Shown in pieces: positions 17,259 to 24,971 of a stretch of DNA of 64,000 nt (position 1 is its first letter; each line of letters opens with the position of its first letter). A program made the position numbers and the translations under genes. The notes below the pieces were generated by a model. That model was not told the origin of the DNA. It did not search any database and was given only the letters and a program-made list of their open reading frames with translations. Source of the stretch: Oscillospiraceae bacterium (GTDB lineage Bacteria; Bacillota; Clostridia; Oscillospirales; Ruminococcaceae); NCBI GenBank assembly GCA_022793675.1, contig JAAWDH010000005.1, positions 92,277 to 156,276 on the forward strand, in the 5' to 3' direction.

Positions 17259-17696
17259 ATGGTCCGTTATATGGTCCCCGGCGACCGGGCGGAATTCCTC
17301 GCAATGGCCGACGAATTCTACCATTCCAGCGCCGTGCTGCACGATATCCCCAAAGAGCATTACGCCGCCACTTTTGACGCAATTATGGACAAAAGCCCTT
17401 ACCTTGTCGGGCTGATGCTCTGCGAGGGGGAGACGCCGGCAGGCTACGCGCTGCTGGCCATGACCTATTCCAACGAAGCGGGCGGGCTTTGCTGCTGGGT
17501 AGACGAGCTTTATGTCCGCCCGACCTTCCAGGGGAAGGGGTTGGGCAAATCACTGTTTACCTTTGTCGAAAAGGAGATGCCCCAAGTGCGGCGTTTCCGG
17601 CTGGAGGTGACAGCCGTCAATGAAGGCGCAGTGCGGCTTTACCGCCGGATGGGCTACGCGCCGCTTGATTATCTGCAAATGTTCAAAGAAATGTAA
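17259..17696 (+). CDS. GNAT family N-acetyltransferase
   Basis: 145 aa from the ATG at 17259, eight bases after AAGGAG; the GTG at 17250 lies inside that spacer and is not the start. Motif A for acetyl-CoA binding is VDELYVRPTFQGKGLGKSLF near residues 85-104, and motif B is the C-terminal VTAVNEGAVRLYRRMGY. It is a single-domain cytoplasmic acetyltransferase with unknown acceptor. It is a single-gene unit facing away from its neighbours and ends at a shared hairpin terminator. Confidence 0.92.
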   Translation: MVRYMVPGDRAEFLAMADEFYHSSAVLHDIPKEHYAATFDAIMDKSPYLVGLMLCEGETPAGYALLAMTYSNEAGGLCCWVDELYVRPTFQGKGLGKSLFTFVEKEMPQVRRFRLEVTAVNEGAVRLYRRMGYAPLDYLQMFKEM

Positions 17697-17697
17697 C

Positions 17698-17742
17698 GCA
17701 AAAACAGCCCCTGCGCCGGCCCGGACGCGGGGGCTGCCGGTT
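17698..17742. terminator. Bidirectional hairpin terminator
   Basis: CAGCCCC and GGGGCTG form the stem, extended by GCG/CGC around a short GC-rich loop. There are A/T runs on both sides, so it can serve the plus-strand acetyltransferase gene and the minus-strand gene ending at 17750. Confidence 0.75.
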
Positions 17743-17749
17743 TCCGCGG

Positions 17750-18841
17750 CTACTCCAACTGTTCAATCGCCATAGCCAGCGCCTGGGCCTTCTGGCGGCG
17801 GATAAACTCCCTAGGCAGGTACTGCCTGGTAAGGGACATCGCCGTAAGCCTGGCCTCCGCCCCACGGGCGTAGGCTTCGGCTGCTTCGCGCAGCAGTTCG
17901 TCTGCCATCCGGCGGGTAAAGCGAATCTTCTGCCGGCAGGCTTCCAGCCGGGAAAGGCTCACGAACCGGGTGTAATGGACGGCGCGGTTGTTTGCGGGGA
18001 ATTTTGGAGCGGGTATTGGCGAAGAAACGCTCAAAAAGCAAAGGCTGCGGTCAGGCAGGATCAGATGGGCGAGCTTATCCGGCTCAAGCGGCGACCAACA
18101 GCTGATAAACCCCTGCCCCGCCGCCAGCAGTTCCTCCCGCACCACGCCCAGCAGCTGGGCGGCTGCATCCCCGAAAGGGTCGTCTATCAAAATTGCCCTA
18201 TCAGCCAGCAGGGCAGGCGTTTTTTCACAGGTAATAAAACCGCTGCCAGTCAAAGCGGTCAGAAAACGCTTCTCCTCGCGGCCGCTGCCCCTGCCGCCGC
18301 GGCCGCATTCCTTCTGGAACAGGTGTCGGGCTGTCCGGGAAAGCTTGGCGGGATCCATCGCATCGGCGAGCTTTTGGTTATTTTCCCGCAGCAGCAGCAC
18401 CGCCGCCCGCAGCAGCCTAAGGGCCTGCAGCGTTTCCCGCCTGCGGCAGCGGGCAAGCTCAGCAAGCTGTCCCCGCAGGTCGGCGGGGATCCCCGAAAGC
18501 CAGCCGACGCAGTTCACCTCCCGCTCGCAGACGTTCGGAAGCGCCCAGCCATCGTATTCGCCGATACCCGCGCAGTAAGCCGAAAAACCTCTCTCAGCCG
18601 CTGTAATCCCAGCAACCCTTCTTGGGTCAAGCGGCGAAAGCAGCCGATGGGCGGCAATCTCCCGCGCTTCAGCCGCTTCAGCAAGCTGGGCCGCAGCCGA
18701 CAAAGGCCCTTCCCCCTCCCTGCCCAGCAGCAAAGTCAGCCCGTTCTGCTCCGACGCCGTCAACGCCTCCCACAGCACTCGGTTCCCCTCTGGGGCCATC
18801 GTTTCAAGAAAAAACTCCGCCTGCGGCAGCGCTTTTTTCAT
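17750..18841 (-). CDS. Degenerate duplicated P-loop ATPase-like protein (PRK06851-like)
   Basis: 363 aa. Two halves share a layout: FFLETMAPEGNRVLWEAL then LTLLLGREGEGPLSAAAQL then SPLDPRRVAGI in the first, and ILIDDPFGDAAAQLL then FISCWSPLEPDKLAHLILPDRSLCFLSVSS in the second. This mirrors clostridial duplicated ATPases of the PRK06851 type, which normally have GRPGTGKS in each half. Here both P-loops lack the GKS/T, so ATP binding is doubtful. I base the family link on spacing and the repeated D-P-x-x-(L/V/A) signatures, not on a search. Function unknown. Confidence 0.5.
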   Translation of the reverse strand: MKKALPQAEFFLETMAPEGNRVLWEALTASEQNGLTLLLGREGEGPLSAAAQLAEAAEAREIAAHRLLSPLDPRRVAGITAAERGFSAYCAGIGEYDGWALPNVCEREVNCVGWLSGIPADLRGQLAELARCRRRETLQALRLLRAAVLLLRENNQKLADAMDPAKLSRTARHLFQKECGRGGRGSGREEKRFLTALTGSGFITCEKTPALLADRAILIDDPFGDAAAQLLGVVREELLAAGQGFISCWSPLEPDKLAHLILPDRSLCFLSVSSPIPAPKFPANNRAVHYTRFVSLSRLEACRQKIRFTRRMADELLREAAEAYARGAEARLTAMSLTRQYLPREFIRRQKAQALAMAIEQLE

Positions 18842-18929
18842 GGAAATCCCTCCGTTTCGTCGATACTCCTTCCATGATATTCTTTTTCAGAGTGCCGCGT
18901 GCGTTAAAAAAGGGGGAATTCCGGGCGAA

Positions 18930-18958
18930 TCAAAGCCGCCTTCCTGACGGAGGGCGGC
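18930..18958 (-). terminator. Hairpin terminator after the cell-wall-binding protein gene
   Basis: GCCGCC and GGCGGC pair around an inner TCC/GGA stem with a TGAC loop. On the minus strand it is followed by a short T-rich stretch, 22 bases past the stop at 18980. Confidence 0.55.
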
Positions 18959-18979
18959 TAAATTGACTTATGGTTCTTA

Positions 18980-19645
18980 TTAAGGCCTGCAAACCTTGCA
19001 GGGCACATAGCCGCTGCGTCTGGCTTCTTCCGCATTTTGAAACCAGATCTCATTTGCTTTGTTGATATTTTTAGCGTATCGGCAACCAGAATAATGATAT
19101 TTATCCGAATCTATGCTGCCGACATAACGGCCTGTAGACGCACCTGCTGTAGGTTTTTCCTTAATGGGCTTGTTTCCCCCAACAGGCTTGCTTTCTTCGG
19201 TGGGTTTGCTTTCTTCAGTAGGCTCGCCTTCTTCGGCGGGTTTGCTTTCCGCAGTTGAGGCATACCCAGTTAGTATGCCGTTTTTATTAAAAACAAAATC
19301 TGTGCCGTCAATTGTTTGGGTGCCAGTGACCATCACGCCAGAACTGTCCAAATAATAATAGCTGCCGTCCAGGAGAAGCCAACCAGTCGTCATCACGCCG
19401 TTGGCGTCAAGGTAGTACCAGCTCCCGCCCAACTGCTGCCAACCAGTGAGCATATAGCCGTCTTTGTCAAAAAGATACCAGGCTCCGCCAATTCGCGACC
19501 AGCTGTCCTTAGGGTAGGAACCGTCAGCTTGTTGGTACCACCAGCGCCCTTCGGTCTGCTGCCAGGCGGCGGATACTGGCGCGACAGCCATTACGCCGGC
19601 CAATAAGGCAGCTGCAAGGGTTGCGGCAAGTTTTTTCATCTTCAT
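18980..19645 (-). CDS. Secreted cell-wall-binding repeat protein with C-terminal Ada-like metal-binding domain
   Basis: 221 aa. A signal peptide ends near APVSAAW (about residue 27). Choline-binding-type repeats follow: SWSRIGGAWYLFDKDGYMLTG, then two further GW-x(2)-LxGSxYYLDxxGVMxTG units, to about residue 130. A Pro/Glu/Lys spacer with repeated EESKPTE units covers about 133-165. The last 48 residues (YVGSIDSDKYHYSGCRYAKN and YVPCKVCRP) resemble the Ada-type zinc-binding domain, with C-x(n)-C-x2-C. It is exported and likely bound to wall polymers. The metal-binding tail suggests interaction with DNA or another ligand outside the cell, which is inference. Confidence 0.85.
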   Translation of the reverse strand: MKMKKLAATLAAALLAGVMAVAPVSAAWQQTEGRWWYQQADGSYPKDSWSRIGGAWYLFDKDGYMLTGWQQLGGSWYYLDANGVMTTGWLLLDGSYYYLDSSGVMVTGTQTIDGTDFVFNKNGILTGYASTAESKPAEEGEPTEESKPTEESKPVGGNKPIKEKPTAGASTGRYVGSIDSDKYHYSGCRYAKNINKANEIWFQNAEEARRSGYVPCKVCRP

Positions 19646-19702
19646 TTTTCATCCGTCCTTTCACCTGAGCTGTCAACCAGCCCAATAGCTATTTTCAACG
19701 CT

Positions 19703-19731
19703 ATTATAACATGGATATGTTTAATTGTCAA
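19703..19731 (-). promoter_or_regulatory. Sigma-A promoter for the cell-wall-binding protein gene
   Basis: TTGACA (19726-19731) and TATAAT (19703-19708) on the minus strand are 17 bases apart, a near-consensus promoter. Confidence 0.88.
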
Positions 19732-19830
19732 CATAAAAACTATGCGCTATTAGATATTTTTAAGGTCCTAAAAATGTGTCATAATAGAATAGAACGTGGT
19801 GTTAAATGTTTTGCTGCAAGGAGATCTGTT

Positions 19831-20022
19831 ATGGATGAGTTGAGAATTACCAAAAAGACTGAACCTGTGATGTTCACCATTCGAGTAGACAAAGCCATTG
19901 TCGATTTCTACGACAGGCTAGCAAGCGAAACTAATCGCAGCCGCAATGAACTGATCGCCATGGCACTGGAATTCGCAATGGAGAAAATCAAAGTGGAAAC
20001 GCTAGAAGAAAATCATACCTAA
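19831..20022 (+). CDS. Ribbon-helix-helix (CopG/Arc-type) DNA-binding protein
   Basis: 63 aa from the ATG at 19831, eight bases after AAGGAG; the frame runs further upstream without a better start. FTIRVDKAIVDFYDRLASETNRSRNELIAMALEFAMEKI is the ribbon (FTIRVD) followed by two helices, the usual dimeric RHH fold. It is followed after 33 bases by a membrane protein gene on the same strand. The codon and base composition is AT-richer than in the surrounding genes. Regulator or antitoxin are both possible. Confidence 0.8.
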   Translation: MDELRITKKTEPVMFTIRVDKAIVDFYDRLASETNRSRNELIAMALEFAMEKIKVETLEENHT

Positions 20023-20055
20023 ATACGCCCTACACCAAAGAACTGGAGAAACATC

Positions 20056-20514
20056 ATGGAAAAGCGGATATTTTTTAAAAAAATTGGTATCTTTGCATTT
20101 GTTATTTTAGCTTGTGGCCTGATCGTATTTTTCTGCTGCCCGCAGACTTATACCTATGATGGAACGATGGTTCCAGAGGGCAAACAGCCCGTTGAAGCGC
20201 AGATGGTCTTGAAAATGAATAATTTCGCCAGATTAATCCAAGGAAGGACAACTGGCCGCATCACGATTATCGCGGATGGGGAAGAATATCTTACCACCAA
20301 TTACGGTGGTGCTAAAATCGTTCGGGCAATCATGCCATTTTATTCCGAATGGGCCGCTTATAGTCCCCAGCTTAACAGAATGGTTTTTTCGACTTTATAC
20401 TTCGACAACTGCTTTGATAATGTGGCGTTCATTTCCAAAAATTACCTGGTTTTCTATTCATCTGAAAGCTTTTACGATGTCGTATACGAAAGATACGATT
20501 ATGCCAAACAATAG
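20056..20514 (+). CDS. Hypothetical membrane-anchored protein
   Basis: 152 aa, starting nine bases after CTGGAG. One membrane helix lies at about residues 10-30 (IGIFAFVILACGLIVFFCC), and the rest is predicted to lie outside the cell. The mature part has beta-strand-like segments (TYTYDGTMVPEGKQPVEAQM, GRITIIADGEEYLTTNYGG), without a recognised domain. It is downstream of the RHH gene and ends at a strong terminator shared with rnpB. Function unknown. Confidence 0.7.
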   Translation: MEKRIFFKKIGIFAFVILACGLIVFFCCPQTYTYDGTMVPEGKQPVEAQMVLKMNNFARLIQGRTTGRITIIADGEEYLTTNYGGAKIVRAIMPFYSEWAAYSPQLNRMVFSTLYFDNCFDNVAFISKNYLVFYSSESFYDVVYERYDYAKQ

Positions 20515-20515
20515 C

Positions 20516-20550
20516 AAAAACCCCCAGAGCCTAAACTCTGGGGGGTTTTT
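20516..20550. terminator. Bidirectional rho-independent terminator
   Basis: CCCCCAGAG (20521-20529) pairs with CTCTGGGGG (20536-20544), flanked by A residues on the left and TTTTT on the right. It ends both the plus-strand membrane protein gene and the minus-strand rnpB. Confidence 0.93.
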
Positions 20551-20883
20551 GTGACCAAGCCTGTAAGCCGAGTTCTGTCGTGTGTGACAATCTATCTCGA
20601 CAGGACGTCGCCGTCCTGCTCCAGCCACCCGTCGGGAGCGTCGGGCCAACGATAGCCCCCCAGTCGGTGTTGCATCGGATAGGGTTTACATGGCGGCAGG
20701 GTCTCCCCTGCCCCGGTGAGCTCTTACCTCGCCTTTCCATCCTTGCCGGGGAAATCCCCGGCGGTCTCTTTCTGTTGCACTGTCCCTAAAGTCGCCTTCG
20801 GCTGCCGTTAGCAGCTATCCTGCCCTGTGATGCTCGGACTTTCCTCATGCCTTACGGCACGCTGCCACACAGCTTGCTCACAA
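20551..20883 (-). ncRNA. rnpB: RNase P RNA, class A
   Basis: On the minus strand the RNA starts near 20883 and contains the universal GAGGAAAGTCC close to the 5' end (about 20838-20850), a downstream ACAGGGCAGGA, and the 3' signature ACAGAACTCGGCTTACAGGC (20557-20576). At about 333 nt it is slightly short for class A but complete at both ends. It is the catalytic subunit that trims tRNA 5' leaders. It has its own promoter and terminator. Confidence 0.96.
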
Positions 20884-20889
20884 ATAATT

Positions 20890-20918
20890 ATTTTACCATA
20901 CTTCCCAACTTTTGTCAA
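20890..20918 (-). promoter_or_regulatory. Promoter of rnpB
   Basis: TTGACA (20913-20918) and TAAAAT (20890-20895) on the minus strand are 17 bases apart. This puts the transcription start at about 20883. Confidence 0.9.
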
Positions 20919-21012
20919 TCCGCTAATTAACAGATTTCTTTTAAAAAAGGCTTAACCAATCTGACAAATCGAAGTTTGATGGATTTTCCAAAAGAACGAT
21001 AACAACTAAGCG

Positions 21013-21636
21013 TTAAAATAGCGATAGCATATTTCTTATACGATATTTCTCAAGCGCTGGCATATTCTTCCTAGAAACGTTTACTCCATATTCCGATTTT
21101 GACTTTTTCCCTTCGTAATCATGGGAAACAAACACGCTATTCTTTTGCCGCCAAGCAGAGGTTGGAATAATATACATATCCGGATGTTCTTCATCAATAA
21201 GCAATACCAGAAGCAAAAACATGGCATCGTCTGCAATATTAAAATATTCTTTGGGCATAAAAACATATTGGGAAGACCCTCTGATTCCTTTTACCTGGAA
21301 TTTCAAAAAACCATTCCGACCCTCTGCTATAAAGTCAATCCCATGGTCATCTATCTCGGATGTATAGATATTTACTCCATAAGAAATCAGCGTCATTTTT
21401 GCATAGTACTCACAAAATACCCCCACTTTTTGCGGTGTTAGAGATCCGCTTGACCAAAGCATATTATATGGCCCTCTCTGTTTTGCCATATTTTCAACAG
21501 CCTGTTTCAGTAAACTGCCAATTGCATATTTCTCTTGTACATCAATTTCATACTTCACAGCCAATTGGCGAAATTCGTCCCACGTTATTTCAACAAAAAA
21601 ACTGTCTTCGCTGGGATTATTTGACAAAATCCGCAT
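21013..21636 (-). CDS. DUF4365-like protein with nuclease-type fold
   Basis: 207 aa. The segment GVFCEYYAKMTLISYGVNIYTSEIDDHGIDFIAEGRNGFLKFQVKG (about 72-117) carries D, then D and Q-x-K in the spacing of PD-(D/E)xK nucleases. YVFMPKEYFNIADDAMFLLLVLL and YIIPTSAW follow, as in DUF4365 proteins. The DNA is clearly AT-richer than the rest of the window and it stands alone between rnpB and a lipoprotein gene, so it may be acquired. Family members occur in or near defence loci, but no partner gene is next to it. Whether it cuts nucleic acid is inference. Confidence 0.7.
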   Translation of the reverse strand: MRILSNNPSEDSFFVEITWDEFRQLAVKYEIDVQEKYAIGSLLKQAVENMAKQRGPYNMLWSSGSLTPQKVGVFCEYYAKMTLISYGVNIYTSEIDDHGIDFIAEGRNGFLKFQVKGIRGSSQYVFMPKEYFNIADDAMFLLLVLLIDEEHPDMYIIPTSAWRQKNSVFVSHDYEGKKSKSEYGVNVSRKNMPALEKYRIRNMLSLF

Positions 21637-21659
21637 TTTCCTACTCCTTCTAAAAAATG

Positions 21660-22937
21660 TCAGCTGAAAAAGATGGTTAATTGCAGCTGTTCTTCATCCA
21701 TAATATAAGAACACTTTGGCAGCAGGATCCCTGCCGCCCGCAGCATTGAAAAAATCTCGCCCTCATCAACCAGCGTCTCTACGGCTTCGTCAAAGGCGCT
21801 GGCGCTGCTAAAACGCACCGCTAGGTAATTCCCGCCGGCATCCACCGCCGCTGAAAGACGCTCGGCGTATTCGTCTACGCTGTCCAGGCATAGCCCTTCC
21901 CGGACAAAATAGTTGCGGCTGCTTGTGCATTCAGGCAGCGTAATAATGTTTTCATCCAATGTGCGTGTCTGCAAAATCTCTTCCGTCGTCGCCAACAGAT
22001 AGGCATAATTGCGATAACCTTCGGGCGGCTTGTCATTTTTTTTGAAGCTGGGGTCGCCCCAGGTTACATCCATATGATACGGTTCGCCGTCTACCCAAAC
22101 CAGATTCCAAGCGTGGCCGGTACGTTCGGTTTCGCCGGTGACAATAATGCTTTGGACGCCAAGCCCCCGAAGCAGGTACTGCGCCGCCGCCGAATAGCCG
22201 ATACAGCTGGCCCTTTTGTCCGCCAGCGCGCCGCCTAGATTGCTATGATTGACCGTGCCCAGCGTATAATCGGTTTCATCCACCAAATATTCAAACACCG
22301 CTTTGACCTTTTCATAGTCCCCCGCTTCGGGATCGACCGCTGCCCAAAAATCTTCCGCCGCTCCTGCCGCTTTGTCGAATAATCGTTCCCCTTCATCCAG
22401 CGAAAACAGGTAATCCGGTTCGTAACGGCCCTGACCCTGGCCATAGTAAAGGGTGCCGCCGCCATTTTTCAGCCACAGCAGTTCCTGATGGTCATAATAT
22501 ACAGCTTCCGCCGCCGCAAACACCACGTCTTTGTCCTCCGAAAGGCCGCCGATCTTCAGCTGATGGGTGCGGAACCCCCGCAGCAAAGCGTTGTAATCCT
22601 CCTGTTGCTCGGCGGTCAAAAAGCTGTAATAATAACGGAAACAGCCGTCTTCTGCGACGGCAGGCGGCAACGGACGTTCCTCGCTGCCGTCGGACGGCGG
22701 CGCAGAAGGTTCCGATGGCTCCGACGGCTCGGACAGCGCCTCTGAAGAAGGTTCCGACACGACCGGCGGCTGTTCAACAGCTGGCAGCTGTTCGGCGGAC
22801 GACTGCGAGGACGGCGCTGAAGGGCCGCCCTGCAGGTCGTCGGGCGTCTTCCGCAAAAGCTCAATAAAATCATCGAAGCCGCTGCATCCTGTCAATAACA
22901 ATGCTCCCGCAAGCACAGCGGCAATTTTCCTCTTCAC
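21660..22937 (-). CDS. Lipoprotein with transglutaminase-like domain
   Basis: 425 aa. MKRKIAAVLAGALLLTGC is a lipoprotein signal with the lipidated cysteine at 18. A Ser/Glu/Pro-rich spacer covers about 30-95. The transglutaminase-like core at about 200-300 shows all three catalytic positions: the Cys in KRASCIGYS, the His in RTGHAWNLV, and the Asp in YHMDVTWGD. Exported proteins of this type in Clostridia may act as proteases or crosslinkers on the cell surface. It overlaps pflA by four bases, so it is probably co-transcribed with it, although no functional link is evident. Confidence 0.85.
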   Translation of the reverse strand: MKRKIAAVLAGALLLTGCSGFDDFIELLRKTPDDLQGGPSAPSSQSSAEQLPAVEQPPVVSEPSSEALSEPSEPSEPSAPPSDGSEERPLPPAVAEDGCFRYYYSFLTAEQQEDYNALLRGFRTHQLKIGGLSEDKDVVFAAAEAVYYDHQELLWLKNGGGTLYYGQGQGRYEPDYLFSLDEGERLFDKAAGAAEDFWAAVDPEAGDYEKVKAVFEYLVDETDYTLGTVNHSNLGGALADKRASCIGYSAAAQYLLRGLGVQSIIVTGETERTGHAWNLVWVDGEPYHMDVTWGDPSFKKNDKPPEGYRNYAYLLATTEEILQTRTLDENIITLPECTSSRNYFVREGLCLDSVDEYAERLSAAVDAGGNYLAVRFSSASAFDEAVETLVDEGEIFSMLRAAGILLPKCSYIMDEEQLQLTIFFS

Positions 22938-23644
22938 AGCCTATCCCCTTCCAACATCGCTTCCAACCGGCTAACCGTTTCTTCTGGGCAATGAGGATAG
23001 CCCTCAAAGCGGAAAGGAAGCCCTAAATTCTGATATTTCGCCGCGCAAATTTTTTTGAAAGGCAGCAGCTGCACCCGTTCAACATTCCGACGCCCAGCCA
23101 GCAGCGCCGAAAGCCGCGCTATATTCTCGGCTGTATCGTTAAGCCCCGGCACAATGACCTGCCTTACCCAAACCGGGATCCCCCGCTTTTCCAGCTCATC
23201 CCAGAACCGCAGCGGCCCCGCCATCGGGCAGCCTATGTATTCCCTATATTCCTCATCCGTAGTCATTTTAATGTCCAGCAGCACCAAATCGGTAACCGCT
23301 AACAGTGCTTCAGTATCTTTTGTAAAAATACATCCGCTGGTATCCAAACAGGTATGGATACCAGCCTCCCGGCAGCGGGAAAAAAGCTCCGCTGTAAAAG
23401 CTTCCTGCAACAGCGGTTCGCCGCCGGACACCGTCAGCCCGCCGCCGTTTTTGAAATAGGGCTGAAGGCGCTTCACCCGGCGGAAAACCTCGTCAACGGA
23501 AAGCTCCTCCCCGCCCGCCAAATCCCAGGTATCGGGGTTGTGGCAATAGCCGCAGCGCAGCGGGCAGCCCTGCATAAATACTACGCAGCGCACGCCGGGG
23601 CCGTCGACCGTCCCCAGCGACTGGATAGAATGAACCCTGCCCAT
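22934..23644 (-). CDS. pflA: Pyruvate formate-lyase-activating enzyme
   Basis: 236 aa. The radical-SAM motif is C27-x3-C31-x2-C34 (GCPLRCGYCHNPDTW), and GGLTVSGGEPLLQ is the SAM-binding GGE motif. Length and C-terminal region match PflA. It makes the glycyl radical on PflB from S-adenosylmethionine. It is separated from pflB by two genes, which is less compact than the usual pflB-pflA pair, but all are on one strand. Confidence 0.95.
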   Translation of the reverse strand: MGRVHSIQSLGTVDGPGVRCVVFMQGCPLRCGYCHNPDTWDLAGGEELSVDEVFRRVKRLQPYFKNGGGLTVSGGEPLLQEAFTAELFSRCREAGIHTCLDTSGCIFTKDTEALLAVTDLVLLDIKMTTDEEYREYIGCPMAGPLRFWDELEKRGIPVWVRQVIVPGLNDTAENIARLSALLAGRRNVERVQLLPFKKICAAKYQNLGLPFRFEGYPHCPEETVSRLEAMLEGDRL

Positions 23645-23668
23645 GCCCTTTCCCCTTTCAACAAGCTG

Positions 23669-24028
23669 TCAAAATACCATAAAAGAATCCATATCCATAT
23701 AATAATTCAAGGCAGCCAAGATTTCCTCATCGGAAGCATCCCTTTTTTGATGCAGTGTGCTGCTGACCACATCCTGGAAAATTTCTGGCAAAACGGAACC
23801 ATCCATCTGGTTTTCAACCGCAAACGCCGGCAGAATTTCCTCCTCGGTGGCCTCGTCAAAGTCAGGCGGCTCGGTAATGCAGCAGGCGGTCGTCAGCAGC
23901 CAGTCGCCGTCGCCTGCTACATAAATATGCCAGTCCGTATCGCAAAAGGCCTGGTCGCCCTCCCGCAGATACTGTTCTTTCATCTGCTTAATAAGGTCCC
24001 CAACCGTGCATTTAATATTTTTCTTCAT
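23669..24028 (-). CDS. Conserved hypothetical protein
   Basis: 119 aa from the ATG at 24028, which overlaps the stop of the phosphoesterase gene as ATGA; this coupling favours it over the longer frame to 24064. The sequence is acidic, with CTVGDLIKQMKEQYLREGDQAFCDTDWHIYV near the N-terminus and SVLPEIFQDVVSSTL later. I see no signal peptide, membrane helix or known catalytic motif. It is probably a small cytoplasmic protein. Function unknown. Confidence 0.7.
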   Translation of the reverse strand: MKKNIKCTVGDLIKQMKEQYLREGDQAFCDTDWHIYVAGDGDWLLTTACCITEPPDFDEATEEEILPAFAVENQMDGSVLPEIFQDVVSSTLHQKRDASDEEILAALNYYMDMDSFMVF

Positions 24029-24864
24029 ATGATCCCCAGCTCCTTTGCAGCTTGCCGCCAGCATTGCTCCTGTTCGTCCTCATTCGGATGGTCCAGCGCC
24101 CTGATATGCTTCCAGGATTTGACAACTAACGCTTCCAGAGCGTCCACGCCATGGCGCAGTTCATATTCTAATGCCTTGGCCCACATCGGCGCTTTTTTGG
24201 CAAATTCGCTGCCGGCGATTTCGTCGGCGTAACGTTCTGCGTCATAAGAAAGCATAAGCAGCTCGGCGTCCCAGCCGCCCTCGCGGCTGGTCAGCAGCCC
24301 GCATTGCGCGGTGTTGAACCCCCGAACCGCGCCAGGGTTGAAAAGCGTCCGCCCCTGCCAGCGAAAAACGACCTGTTTGTGACAATGGCCGCCCAACAGA
24401 TAATCTGTGTCAAGCCCTTCCAATACCTGGCGGGCTTCATTGCTGTCCGCCCAAAGCAGCTGGCGGGTCTTCCCTGGCCCGCCGTGGCAGATACGCAGCG
24501 GCGCACAGCCGGGCAGCTCCACCAGGCGGGTAATGGGCAGGCCTTCGAACCACTCGTAGGAAGCAGCCGACAGGTTTTCAGCCGTGTAAAGCAGGCTGCC
24601 TGACCCCGAGCCATAAAACCAATCCGGGCATTTCCCTGCCCGCCAGTCCAGCACATATTCTTCGCGGTTGCCTTTGACTGCAAAACAAGGGTACTCTGCC
24701 ATCAGCTCCCGCAGCAGATCCATCGTCTTTTCCGGTTCAGGGCAGTCGCTGATATAATCCCCAAGCAGCAGGAACCCCTCCGCGCCCCTTGCTTTCAGCG
24801 CCTTCAGGCAGACTTCCAATGGCCGCCAAGCGCTATGGATATCGCTTAGGACGCCTAGTTTCAT
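24025..24864 (-). CDS. Calcineurin-like metallophosphoesterase
   Basis: 279 aa. Metal ligands appear in order: DIHS near residues 8-11, GDYISD near 35-40, GNREEY near 65-70, CHGGP near 125 and GGHCHKQ near 160. The short length and the KGNREEY motif match YfcE/MJ0936-like phosphodiesterases. Substrate unknown. It starts the gene run that leads to pflA. The 107 bases upstream are occupied by an intergenic repeat copy. Confidence 0.88.
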   Translation of the reverse strand: MKLGVLSDIHSAWRPLEVCLKALKARGAEGFLLLGDYISDCPEPEKTMDLLRELMAEYPCFAVKGNREEYVLDWRAGKCPDWFYGSGSGSLLYTAENLSAASYEWFEGLPITRLVELPGCAPLRICHGGPGKTRQLLWADSNEARQVLEGLDTDYLLGGHCHKQVVFRWQGRTLFNPGAVRGFNTAQCGLLTSREGGWDAELLMLSYDAERYADEIAGSEFAKKAPMWAKALEYELRHGVDALEALVVKSWKHIRALDHPNEDEQEQCWRQAAKELGII

Positions 24865-24882
24865 AGAAATTCCTCCTTCATT

Positions 24883-24971
24883 TCGACGCAGTAAACGGTT
24901 TTGGCTGTCTGCCCAGTGGCCCGGGCGATGAAAAGTCTTTGCTAAGCTTTCTTCAGAAAGCGTCGTACCCC
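24883..24971 (+). repeat. Intergenic repeat, copy 2
   Basis: The blocks TTCGACGCAGTAAACGG, GCGATGAAAAGTCTTTGC and the core GCTTTCTTCAGAAAGC (24946-24961) are followed by GTACCCCC. The right end touches the stop codon of pflB. The middle part (CTGCCCAGTGGCCCGGGCGA) resembles that of copy 4. Confidence 0.85.
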
